A stretch of DNA of 10,940 nt from an uncultured bacterium (GTDB lineage Bacteria; Actinomycetota; Coriobacteriia; Coriobacteriales; Coriobacteriaceae), in contig CAJMRP010000063.1 of assembly GCA_905215765.1 (NCBI GenBank), positions 1 through 10,940 on the forward strand, written 5' to 3'. This document shows positions 1-5,950 of this stretch, in pieces (positions within the stretch are counted from its first letter, which is position 1; each line of letters begins with the position of its first letter). The position numbers and the translations under genes are program-made. The notes beneath the pieces are model-generated. The model ran no database searches. It was not told where the DNA came from and saw nothing but the letters and a program-made list of their open reading frames with translations.

Positions 1-10
1 CGCTGCGCGA

Positions 11-102
11 CCACCAGAGCGGCAACTTGTCATTCAAAGAGGACGGCATGACCAGAAGGTCTATGTCGTCCTCTTTTCATGCCAATTTGTTCGCTCTGGT
101 GG
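11..102. repeat. Long imperfect palindrome (hairpin 1 of an array)
   Basis: The outer arms ccaccagagcg (11-21) and cgctctggtgg (92-102) are perfect reverse complements. The inner arms (36-53 and 58-76) pair over 18 positions with one bulge and one G-T wobble, closing on a 4-base loop agaa. The middle pairs poorly. Transcribed from either strand this would be a rod of about 92 nt. No T-run follows, so it is not a classical terminator. It may extend past the left edge of the window. Confidence 0.7.
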
Positions 103-144
103 GCGCTCGCTGTCGGTGCCAAAACATCGGCGTTGCCTTGATTC

Positions 145-169
145 AAACCTGCCAAAAAGGGACAGGTTT
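145..169. repeat. Short palindrome (hairpin 2 of an array)
   Basis: The 7-bp arms aaacctg (145-151) and caggttt (163-169) flank an A-rich centre, and attttgg follows. The core, read on the minus strand as caggtccc-like sequence with a T-run, resembles repeated extragenic palindromes that I associate with Coriobacteriia; that link comes from memory and is not verified. The hairpin could serve as a weak terminator on either strand. Confidence 0.5.
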
Positions 170-212
170 ATTTTGGTCGGTTTTATCTGGGCAAACGTGG
201 TCGTCTATCGCA

Positions 213-275
213 ATGTAGTCGTTGGGGGATGTTCTTGTCTGACTAGTCGTTTAAGAACGTCCCCAACGACTACAT
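213..275. repeat. Near-perfect 23-bp inverted repeat (hairpin 3 of an array)
   Basis: The left arm 213-236 and right arm 253-275 are reverse complements except for one extra G and one transition. The core is gtagtcgttgggg / ccccaacgactac. The 16-base centre contains gactagtc, itself a palindrome. No coding sequence and no T-run are present. A stem this long between two others, all different in sequence, suggests a preferred landing site for palindromic repeats. Confidence 0.75.
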
Positions 276-278
276 AGC

Positions 279-346
279 ATGAGAGTGGATAATCTCCCGG
301 TTTGAGCCTGCATTCAAGCTCAAAGTGGGAGATTATCCACTCTCAT
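279..346. repeat. Perfect 20-bp inverted repeat with nested stem (hairpin 4 of an array)
   Basis: The arms 279-298 and 327-346 (core gagtggataatctccc) are perfect reverse complements over 20 bp. Inside, tttgagc (301-307) and gctcaaa (318-324) form a second stem. The hairpin starts 3 bp after hairpin 3 ends and lies 40 bp downstream of the pdxT stop, so it would be transcribed at the end of the pdxST message. There it could protect or define the 3' end, although no U-tract follows. Confidence 0.8.
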
Positions 347-386
347 TTGTTGCGTGTCCGAAAATCCACGCTCGTTTCTACTCTGC

Positions 387-974
387 CTACATTTGGAGGA
401 AGAACTCGTGGAGGCGGACGTCGTCGTCGAGTTCGGGGTGGAAGGTTACGCCGAGCTGGTTGTCTTGGCGCGCGGCGACGATACGGCCATCGACTTCGGC
501 AAGGGCCTTGGCATTGCCGCGCACCTCGACGATGCGGGGCGCGCGGATAAACGTTAACGGCACTTCACCGTCGATGCCGGCTACCTGTCCCTTGGTTCGA
601 AAGCTGCCTAGCTGCCTGCCGTAGGCATTGCGCTCGACAAGTACGTCCATGGTTGCCAAACGCGGCGTGCCCTTATCGTCATGGGCGGCAAGGTCGTGAG
701 CCAGCAGAATTAGGCCGGCGCAGGTGCCCAGGACGGGCATGCCTTCAGCGATACGGGCACGAAGCTCCTCGAGCATGTCCAACTCATCAAGCAGCTTCCC
801 TTGAACGGTGGACTCGCCGCCGGGAAGTACCAGACGGTCAAAGTCCTGCTTTAAATCAGCCGCCTGCCTCAGCTCAATACAGTGTGCGCCCAGCTCGGAC
901 AGCCTCGCCTCGTGCTCGGCAAAAGCGCCTTGGACCGCCAGCACGGCGACCGTCTGGTCTGCGTAATCGCTCAT
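387..974 (-). CDS. pdxT: Pyridoxal 5'-phosphate synthase glutaminase subunit PdxT
   Basis: A class I glutamine amidotransferase of 195 residues, normal for PdxT. It hydrolyses glutamine and channels ammonia to PdxS for de novo vitamin B6 (PLP) synthesis in the cytoplasm. Visible landmarks are the GGES motif at residues 52-55, nucleophile Cys85 in GTCAGL, the family signature ERNAYGRQLGSF at 114-125, and His179 and Glu181 in FHPEL completing the triad. The ATG at 972-974 is preceded by a good ribosome binding site (AAAGGA on the minus strand, about 981-987). The gene begins 20 bp after the pdxS stop, so the two form one operon. The 3' side runs into the palindrome array. Identification is firm. 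Confidence 0.97.
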   Translation of the reverse strand: MSDYADQTVAVLAVQGAFAEHEARLSELGAHCIELRQAADLKQDFDRLVLPGGESTVQGKLLDELDMLEELRARIAEGMPVLGTCAGLILLAHDLAAHDDKGTPRLATMDVLVERNAYGRQLGSFRTKGQVAGIDGEVPLTFIRAPRIVEVRGNAKALAEVDGRIVAARQDNQLGVTFHPELDDDVRLHEFFLQM

Positions 975-994
975 GTGCGATCCTTTCTGCCGGA

Positions 995-1885
995 CTAGCG
1001 TCCGCGCTCTTCCATGATGATCTCGATCTCGTCGGCGTTGATGCCGACCATGGCCTCGCCCAGGTCCTCCGAAAGCTCGGCAATGAGCTTGGCATCGGTG
1101 AAGTTTGCCACGGCCTTGACGATGGCGGCGGCGCGCTTGGCCGGGTCGCCGCTCTTAAAGATACCCGAGCCCACAAAGACGCCTTCGGCACCCAGCTGCA
1201 TCATCAGCGCGGCGTCGGCGGGGGTCGCTACGCCGCCGGCGGCAAAGTTCACGACGGGAAGCTTGCCCGTGGCATGGACCTCGCGCACCAGCTCGACCGG
1301 AACCTGCAGTTGCTTGGCTGCCTCAAAGAGCTCGTCGTCACGCAGGGCAACAACGTCGCGGATCTGCTTTTGAATCTTGCGCATATGGCGCACAGCCTGG
1401 ACGACGTCGCCCGTGCCCGGCTCGCCCTTGGTGCGGATCATGCTCGCGCCCTCTGCGATGCGGCGGAGCGCTTCGCCCAGATCACGTGCGCCGCAGACGA
1501 ACGGCACGTTGAACTGGGTCTTGTCGATGTGATATATGTCGTCGGCAGGGGTGAGGACCTCGCTCTCGTCGATGTAGTCGATCTCGAGGGCCTCAAGGAT
1601 CTGCGCCTCTACGAAGTGTCCGATACGGCATTTCGCCATGACGGGGATGGAGACGGCATCCTGGATCCCCTTGATCATCTTGGGGTCGCTCATGCGCGAG
1701 ACGCCGCCTGCGGCACGGATGTCGGCCGGGATGCGCTCGAGTGCCATGACGGCGCAGGCGCCCGCCTCCTCGGCGATGCGTGCCTGCTCGGGCGTGGTGA
1801 CGTCCATGATGACGCCGCCCTTGAGCATCTGCGCGAGCTCGCGATTGAGTTTGACGCGATCGGCCTTGCTGGTCTGTTCTGCCAT
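995..1885 (-). CDS. pdxS: Pyridoxal 5'-phosphate synthase lyase subunit PdxS
   Basis: This TIM-barrel subunit of the DXP-independent PLP synthase condenses ribose 5-phosphate, glyceraldehyde 3-phosphate and ammonia from PdxT. I chose the ATG at 1883-1885 (296 residues, close to the family norm of about 294) because AAGGGAG lies 5 bases upstream. The reading frame stays open 14 codons further but those give no family sequence. Asp28 (VIMDVT), Lys85 (VMAKCRIGHF) and Lys153 (MIRTKGEPGTGD) correspond to the known catalytic Asp24, Lys81 and Lys149 of Bacillus PdxS. The gene is first in the operon with pdxT and divergent from the pdxR-like regulator, the usual genomic setting for MocR control. Identification is firm. 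Confidence 0.98.
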   Translation of the reverse strand: MAEQTSKADRVKLNRELAQMLKGGVIMDVTTPEQARIAEEAGACAVMALERIPADIRAAGGVSRMSDPKMIKGIQDAVSIPVMAKCRIGHFVEAQILEALEIDYIDESEVLTPADDIYHIDKTQFNVPFVCGARDLGEALRRIAEGASMIRTKGEPGTGDVVQAVRHMRKIQKQIRDVVALRDDELFEAAKQLQVPVELVREVHATGKLPVVNFAAGGVATPADAALMMQLGAEGVFVGSGIFKSGDPAKRAAAIVKAVANFTDAKLIAELSEDLGEAMVGINADEIEIIMEERGR

Positions 1886-1925
1886 GGTTGCTCCCTTGGT
1901 TGGCATGTGCATTGCTTGACGGAAC

Positions 1926-1953
1926 ATCCTATCGGGGAGCTGGGTATGGCAAA
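1926..1953 (-). promoter_or_regulatory. Possible pdxST promoter
   Basis: On the minus strand TAGGAT (1926-1931) could be a -10 box. TTTGCC (1948-1953) could be a weak -35 box with a 16-bp spacer. A start near 1919 would give a leader of about 34 nt before pdxS. The match is modest; the placement rests mainly on the divergent gene arrangement. Confidence 0.3.
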
Positions 1954-1975
1954 ATACTCAGTTTTCGAGATAATA

Positions 1976-2019
1976 ATAAGGTCAGCCTAATACCAGATTG
2001 AACAGCTCGATAAGGTCAG
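1976..2019. promoter_or_regulatory. 10-bp direct repeat, candidate PdxR operator
   Basis: The sequence ataaggtcag occurs exactly twice, at 1976-1985 and 2010-2019, start to start 34 bp (about three helical turns). It lies between the divergent pdxS and pdxR-like genes. The second copy overlaps the beginning of the pdxR-like ribosome binding site. A possible -10 box for the regulator, taatac (1988-1993), lies between the copies. MocR/GabR/PdxR dimers typically bind paired direct repeats spaced by whole helical turns, so this is the best operator candidate. The role is inferred. Confidence 0.45.
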
Positions 2020-2030
2020 GTGGCAAACTC

Positions 2031-3467
2031 ATGCTTGACTACAATTTGGAAAAACGCGGCGGAACATCGCTCTATGAGTATGTTTACCAGCAAATTCGAG
2101 ATGATATCGTTGCTGGACGTATTGCGGCGGGGGAGCATCTTCCGTCCAAGCGCGCCTTTGCCAGTCATCTGGGAATCAGTGTCATTACTATCGAGAATGC
2201 ATATAGCCAGTTGCTTGCCGAGGGCTATATTTGCTCAATACCGCGACGTGGCTACTACGCTTGCGAGCTTCCGGATGCACCGGTTTTGGCTTCGGCTGCG
2301 GAGGGCATCGACCGAGATGCCGTCTCTGTGGGCCCCAGCGTGCATGATGTCAACGGACAGGTTGAGCTGTTCGATGCACTTTCTCCTTCCGCTTTGGAGG
2401 CGGCGCGGCTTTGGCAAAGTGCGCTACGGGCGACGCTGGCATCCGAAGACGAGCGCGAAATCTTTTCGCCCGCACCGGCGCAGGGCACTGCTCGGCTGCG
2501 ACGCGCAATTGCTCACCATCTGCGCGGGACAAGGGGTATGAATGTCGACCCCAACAACATCGTTATCGGTGCGGGCGCCCAGCTGCTCGATACCATGTTG
2601 GTTCAGTTGCTTGGCGCGGACAAGGTGTATGCCGTTGAGGATCCGGGCTATTTGCGCCTGACGCGCATCTATCAGGCTATGGGCTGCCAAGTACGACATA
2701 TCCCGTTGGATGACGACGGCGTGGACCTGAGCGCTCTGCAGAAAACTGGGACCGATGTCCTTCACCTTATGCCGTCCCATCAGTATCCCACCGGTCTTGT
2801 GACGAGCATTGCGCGTCGCTATGCGCTGCTGAGCTGGGCCGCCGAGCGACCAGGTCGGTACCTCATCGAAGATGACTTTGATTGTGAGTTTCGCCTTGCC
2901 GGCAAGCCAATTCCCGCGCTCGCGTCGATCGATGCCTCCCAGTCGGTTATCTACACCAACACGTTTTCGAAGAGCCTGTCATCGGCGTTGCGTCTAGCGT
3001 ACATGGTGCTGCCCGATGAGCTAATGGAGCGGTTTAGGCGCAACCTTGGTTTTTACGCCTCGTCGGTGAGTTCTGTTGACCAGGTCGCTTTGGCTCGTTT
3101 GCTGGAATCGGGTGATTACGAGCGACATGTGAACCGCGTGCGCGTTCGTGCTCGTGAGGCGCGTGATGGCCTGACGTCGCTTGTACGGAAGGCATTTCCG
3201 GCAGGGGAGGTCTCGATCGAGCAGGCAGATGCGGGCCTTTACTGTACCGTGGTTGCGGAGCGTGGAACGGGCGGAAGCTCTTTTGCGCAGGCTCTCGCGC
3301 GCTCGAGCATCCCTTTTGTCGATATCAGTGACTGTTATTGGTGTGCCGATGGCGCATCTGTCCCTGAAAACTCAACTCAAATTCTTGTTCAGTATGACGA
3401 TCTGAGTCCAAAAGTACTAACTACCTTGGAATTGCAGCTAATGGGGGGCACTCTGCAATCTAAGTGA
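2031..3467 (+). CDS. pdxR: MocR-family (PdxR-like) transcriptional regulator of PLP synthesis
   Basis: A GntR-type winged helix (about residues 10-78, including LPSKRAFASHLGIS) is fused to a fold-type I aminotransferase-like domain (about 115-470). The PLP-binding lysine is most likely Lys314 in TFSKSLSS, with MPSHQYPTG at 248-256 and the acidic EDDFDCEF segment at 280-287. The total is 478 residues, typical for MocR proteins. I chose the ATG at 2031 over the upstream TTG at 1998 because AGGTGG lies 7 bases before it. MocR regulators divergent from pdxST, such as Corynebacterium PdxR, control PLP synthesis and bind PLP as effector; the same role is inferred here from position. The final codon and the TGA stop lie inside a 119-bp inverted-repeat element. 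Confidence 0.9.
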   Translation: MLDYNLEKRGGTSLYEYVYQQIRDDIVAGRIAAGEHLPSKRAFASHLGISVITIENAYSQLLAEGYICSIPRRGYYACELPDAPVLASAAEGIDRDAVSVGPSVHDVNGQVELFDALSPSALEAARLWQSALRATLASEDEREIFSPAPAQGTARLRRAIAHHLRGTRGMNVDPNNIVIGAGAQLLDTMLVQLLGADKVYAVEDPGYLRLTRIYQAMGCQVRHIPLDDDGVDLSALQKTGTDVLHLMPSHQYPTGLVTSIARRYALLSWAAERPGRYLIEDDFDCEFRLAGKPIPALASIDASQSVIYTNTFSKSLSSALRLAYMVLPDELMERFRRNLGFYASSVSSVDQVALARLLESGDYERHVNRVRVRAREARDGLTSLVRKAFPAGEVSIEQADAGLYCTVVAERGTGGSSFAQALARSSIPFVDISDCYWCADGASVPENSTQILVQYDDLSPKVLTTLELQLMGGTLQSK

Positions 3468-3580
3468 GTAGACTTTTAGCACTTTGGCGACCAGGCAGTT
3501 TTGTAACAAGCTATCTACCTGCGGTTTTGAAAAGCAGGAAGACCGGCCTGCTCGGAATGTTCAAAAAAGTCTACTCACTT
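3462..3580. repeat. 119-bp inverted-repeat element, copy A
   Basis: Perfect 16-bp terminal inverted repeats, aagtgagtagactttt and its complement, bound a 119-bp unit. An ungapped comparison with copy B (4882-5000) gives 20 differences in 119 positions, about 83 percent identity, with the ends best conserved. The element starts within the last codon of the pdxR-like gene and supplies its TGA stop. It has no coding capacity of its own, so it is MITE-like or a large extragenic palindrome. No clear target duplication is visible. Confidence 0.8.
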
Positions 3581-3614
3581 GCCGCGTAAAGCTTCTGCAT
3601 GAGAAAAAAATGGG

Positions 3615-3680
3615 GTTTTCAACAGGGCTTCGTCCAGCTCTCGACAAGCTTTTGGCCAGTTGGGGAGGGCTGTTGAAAAC
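3615..3680. repeat. Second-type palindrome with 11-bp arms
   Basis: The arms gttttcaacag (3615-3625) and ctgttgaaaac (3670-3680) are perfect reverse complements around a 44-bp centre. A smaller wobble-containing hairpin, gcgcca / tggtgc, lies at 3696-3711. The sequence is unrelated to the neighbouring 119-bp element. The whole gap 3468-3763 therefore consists of repeats with no gene or obvious promoter. Confidence 0.6.
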
Positions 3681-3763
3681 TTGGCAGTCCGTTCGGCGCC
3701 ATTTTTGGTGCGTTCGCGCCAATGCGTGACTGACTGGGTCGAAATTCGTGTTCTCCTGTGCCT

Positions 3764-4891
3764 ATGAAGGATCTACTTTGTGACATATCGGCTTTTAGGT
3801 ACTGGCGTTTGCCTCCTCAAGTCCGCGCTTTGTGTCCGCCGCTTCCACGACCGGAAGAAGACCGGCAGCGATATGATCTCGCCCGCAACCCGACGGCTGC
3901 GGTCGCGCTCGGTTTTCCGTTGCATACATTGGTTCGGACGAGAAACAAACGGACTTGTCCTGCCAGCATTAGGCAGCGGCTGTTTCTTGGTGAGCTCCCC
4001 AGGGAATCCGTACTGGAAACGGAGCATGGGTTTTTGGTTACATCTCCTCTACTGACGACATTCATCATGTCGCGGCATCTGACGGATCTTCAGCTTCTTT
4101 TGGTATTGGCGGAGATGTGTGGCTTGTTTGCGGTGTGTGCCCTGCCGGCGGCACTTGAGGCGGAGCTTTCGCGTGCAATTGATTCGGGCGCGATTTCGAC
4201 AACGTTCGGTTGGGTGCGCTGCCCGTCCGAGGACGGCATCGCCTCAAATTTATGGCGTCGAGACGCTTTGGTTTTGGGCGGAGACCTTGACCGTTTTTGT
4301 TCAGATGTTTGCGGGATGCGTTGCGGCAATAGATTTATGGCGGTATCGCAACTCGTTCCATTGGGTGCCGCGTCGCCTTTTGAGGTCGAGGCGTATTTGT
4401 TGCTTGGACTGCCGCGAGCCCTGGGAGGCGAAGGGTTTTGCGGCATAGAGCTCAATGTCGAAGTGACGTTAAGCACAAGTGCTCGAGCGATTGTGGGAAT
4501 GTCCCGTGTATATACCGACCTACTTCTTTCTTCGCCGGACGGCAGGCGACAGGCGGCCATTGAATGTCAGGGAAAGGCCTCGCACGGACGCGCAGGGGAT
4601 GGCTTGCGTGACGCTGACCGCATGACGGCCCTTCAGGCCATGGGCTACGATGTACTTCTCCTGGCACACAGACAGATATCCGATGAGGATAGATTCCGCG
4701 CGATCGTTAAGGCCATATGCAGGATGCTCGATGCTGAATATCGTGATAAAAGCTCAGATGAGCAAAGGGCTGAGACATTACTCCGGTCTGAACTATTCGT
4801 TGACTGGACAAAATTGGGAGTAATCGACGGGAAGATGCCCGTTAGACACAAAACGGCTCAATCGTGGACGGCTGCGGTTCTAAGTGAGTAG
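3764..4891 (+). CDS. Orphan protein with C-terminal Vsr/DUF559-like nuclease fold
   Basis: The protein has 375 residues from the ATG at 3764; a GTG at 3758 is the alternative, and neither has a convincing ribosome binding site. Numbering here is from the GTG form. The layout resembles a paralogous family I associate with Coriobacteriia: an N-terminal region with SAFRYWRLPP (11-20), a central segment ending in SPFE (206-209), and a C-terminal PD-(D/E)XK-like part. That part has Asp254, Glu269 in IECQGKASH, then DADRMTALQAMGYDV (285-299), matching the Vsr/DUF559 pattern E-x-D-G-x-x-H followed by D-x-D-R and L-x-x-x-G. Gln271 replaces the usual acidic residue. Such proteins are sometimes called AbiEi-like, but no toxin partner is adjacent. 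Codons are more A/T-rich than in neighbours. The stop lies in repeat copy B. Function is unknown. Confidence 0.7.
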   Translation: MKDLLCDISAFRYWRLPPQVRALCPPLPRPEEDRQRYDLARNPTAAVALGFPLHTLVRTRNKRTCPASIRQRLFLGELPRESVLETEHGFLVTSPLLTTFIMSRHLTDLQLLLVLAEMCGLFAVCALPAALEAELSRAIDSGAISTTFGWVRCPSEDGIASNLWRRDALVLGGDLDRFCSDVCGMRCGNRFMAVSQLVPLGAASPFEVEAYLLLGLPRALGGEGFCGIELNVEVTLSTSARAIVGMSRVYTDLLLSSPDGRRQAAIECQGKASHGRAGDGLRDADRMTALQAMGYDVLLLAHRQISDEDRFRAIVKAICRMLDAEYRDKSSDEQRAETLLRSELFVDWTKLGVIDGKMPVRHKTAQSWTAAVLSE

Positions 4892-5000
4892 ACTTTTGGC
4901 ACTTTGGCGACCAGGCCGTTTTGCAACAAGTCATTTACCTGCGGCTTTATAAAGCAATATGGGTGGTGTGCTCGGCAAGTTCCAAAAAGTCTACTCACTT
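4882..5000. repeat. 119-bp inverted-repeat element, copy B
   Basis: This copy has the same length, orientation and terminal 16-bp inverted repeats as copy A. It begins 10 bases before the end of the nuclease-like gene and supplies its TAG stop. Together the two copies form direct repeats 1420 bp apart around that gene. Recombination between them would delete the gene and leave a single copy. Confidence 0.8.
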
Positions 5001-5068
5001 AGTTTTTGACGAGAAGCCGATGCCGAAGGCGGTCCTATTTCAGGGCGTTAACAAGTTCGTGAGGCACG

Positions 5069-5098
5069 AAAAAGGCCCGAACCAATACGGTCCGGGCC
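5069..5098 (-). terminator. Rho-independent terminator of rubrerythrin
   Basis: On the minus strand ggcccggacc (5089-5098) and ggttcgggcc (5074-5083) form a 10-bp stem with one G-T pair and a 5-base loop. Five T residues (5069-5073) follow. It begins 35 bp after the rubrerythrin stop codon. This is the clearest terminator in the window. Confidence 0.9.
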
Positions 5099-5133
5099 TC
5101 ATCGAGCTTGAGGTTATGTCTCAGGCGGTTGGC

Positions 5134-5694
5134 TTAGCCAAAGTAGCGCTTGAGCAGGCCGGCGAAAGCCTTGCCGTGGCGGGCCTCGTCGCGAGCCATC
5201 TCGTGCACGGTGTCGTGGATGGCATCGAGGCCGGCGGCCTTGGCACGCTTGGCAAGATCGGTCTTGCCGGCGGTGGCGCCGTTCTCGGCTTCAACGCGCA
5301 TCTCGAGGTTCTTCTTGGTGGAGTCGGTCACGACCTCGCCCAGGAGCTCGGCGAACTTGGCGGCATGCTCGGCCTCCTCGTGGGCAGCCTTTTCCCAGTA
5401 CAGGCCGATCTCGGGATAGCCCTCGCGATGAGCGACGCGAGCCATGGCCAGGTACATACCGACCTCAGAGCACTCGCCCTCAAAGTTGGCGCGCAGGTCG
5501 GCAACGATGTCCTCAGAGACACCCTCCATCTTGGCGACGCCCACGACGTGCTCGGCGGCCCACTCGAGCTGGCCCTCCTCCTGCTTCAGGAAACGAGAAC
5601 CGGGAACGCCGCACTGGGGGCACTTAAAATCCTCGGGCAGCTGGTCGCCGTCGAACTCTTCCACATAACCGCAAACGGGGCAAACAAACTTCAT
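5134..5694 (-). CDS. Reverse rubrerythrin (rubredoxin domain N-terminal)
   Basis: A cytoplasmic non-haem iron protein that reduces hydrogen peroxide and, in clostridial reverse rubrerythrins, also oxygen using electrons from NADH via rubredoxin-type carriers. A rubredoxin-like domain comes first (Cys5, Cys8, Cys25, Cys28 in CPVCGY and CPQCG), followed by a ferritin-like di-iron four-helix bundle. Bundle ligands are visible in ECSEVGMYLA (about 74-83), EEAEH (106-110) and DEARH (169-173). This order is opposite to classical rubrerythrin. The start is the ATG at 5692-5694 (186 residues) with AAAGGAT upstream; the longer open frame to 5799 lacks family similarity. It is a single-gene unit with its own promoter and terminator. 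Its location suits an anaerobe coping with oxygen. Confidence 0.93.
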   Translation of the reverse strand: MKFVCPVCGYVEEFDGDQLPEDFKCPQCGVPGSRFLKQEEGQLEWAAEHVVGVAKMEGVSEDIVADLRANFEGECSEVGMYLAMARVAHREGYPEIGLYWEKAAHEEAEHAAKFAELLGEVVTDSTKKNLEMRVEAENGATAGKTDLAKRAKAAGLDAIHDTVHEMARDEARHGKAFAGLLKRYFG

Positions 5695-5697
5695 GAT

Positions 5698-5714
5698 TCG
5701 ATCCTTTCGATCGA
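5698..5714 (-). promoter_or_regulatory. Hairpin around the rubrerythrin ribosome binding site
   Basis: The arms tcgatc (5698-5703) and gatcga (5709-5714) pair perfectly around the 5-base loop read as gaaag on the minus strand. The Shine-Dalgarno AAAGGA lies across the loop and stem, so translation could be moderated by this structure. Confidence 0.4.
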
Positions 5715-5730
5715 TGGCGATTGCGCGCTC

Positions 5731-5759
5731 GTCCGGTCCCGTAAGGGCCCTCTCCGGAC
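5731..5759 (-). promoter_or_regulatory. GC-rich leader hairpin of rubrerythrin mRNA
   Basis: gtccgg (5731-5736) pairs with ccggac (5754-5759), and tccc with part of the gggccc on the other side. No T-run follows, so it is probably a stabilising or regulatory stem within the roughly 77-nt leader rather than a terminator. Confidence 0.4.
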
Positions 5760-5778
5760 GTGCGTCTTGACGAGTTCT

Positions 5779-5806
5779 ATTATCCATAAATGCAACCAAA
5801 TGTGAA
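5779..5806 (-). promoter_or_regulatory. Rubrerythrin promoter
   Basis: On the minus strand TTCACA (5801-5806) and GATAAT (5779-5784) each match the sigma-70 consensus at five of six positions with a 16-bp spacer. Transcription would start near 5772. I see no convincing PerR or Fur box. Confidence 0.65.
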
Positions 5807-5851
5807 GCCTATTAGGAATGATTTTTAATAAAACAATTTTGAGATATGAAG

Positions 5852-5869
5852 ATGTTGATTGATTAACGA
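5852..5869 (+). promoter_or_regulatory. Rex-like operator, distal site
   Basis: atgttgattgattaacga matches 11 of 14 specified positions of the clostridial Rex motif TTGTTAANNNNTTAACAA. Rex is a redox sensor that leaves DNA when NADH is high. The site lies about 47 bp upstream of the likely -10 box of the alcohol dehydrogenase operon. Confidence 0.5.
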
Positions 5870-5898
5870 TTGGCAGGCCGTCTTTGACCGCCGCTGAG

Positions 5899-5904
5899 TA
5901 CAAT
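5899..5904 (+). promoter_or_regulatory. Candidate -10 box of the adh-aldh operon
   Basis: tacaat matches the -10 consensus at five of six positions. No good -35 box sits at the normal distance: ttgacc (5884-5889) is too close and ttggca (5870-5875) too far. Transcription would start near 5911. Confidence 0.4.
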
Positions 5905-5915
5905 CGGGCGAGCAA

Positions 5916-5933
5916 ATGTTGACCTATCAACAA
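5916..5933 (+). promoter_or_regulatory. Rex-like operator, proximal site
   Basis: atgttgacctatcaacaa contains a perfect 6-4-6 inverted repeat (tgttga / tcaaca) and matches 11 of 14 positions of the clostridial Rex motif. It sits just after the probable transcription start and 4 bases before the ribosome binding site aaggag (5937-5942), a fitting place for a repressor. Confidence 0.5.
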
Positions 5934-5950
5934 ATGAAGGAGTTTCCTTT

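Noticed and set aside
11..346. CRISPR array
   Set aside because: The repeats are inverted, differ from each other and have no regular repeat-spacer pattern; no cas gene is present.
653..1990. Long plus-strand open frame of 445 codons
   Set aside because: It is antisense to pdxT and pdxS, whose protein families are unmistakable. It is the mirror product of their G+C-rich codons.
3462..5000. Composite transposon flanked by insertion sequences
   Set aside because: The flanking units are only 119 bp, encode no transposase and show no target duplication around the whole unit. They fit a MITE-like or extragenic palindromic repeat.
4921..5805. Plus-strand open frame of 294 codons opposite rubrerythrin
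   Set aside because: It starts inside repeat copy B, runs antisense to a clear reverse rubrerythrin and shows only repetitive Gly/Leu-rich sequence.
5695..5950. PerR or Fur operator for rubrerythrin
   Set aside because: A+T-rich stretches exist, but none fits the palindromic PerR or Fur consensus well enough to report.
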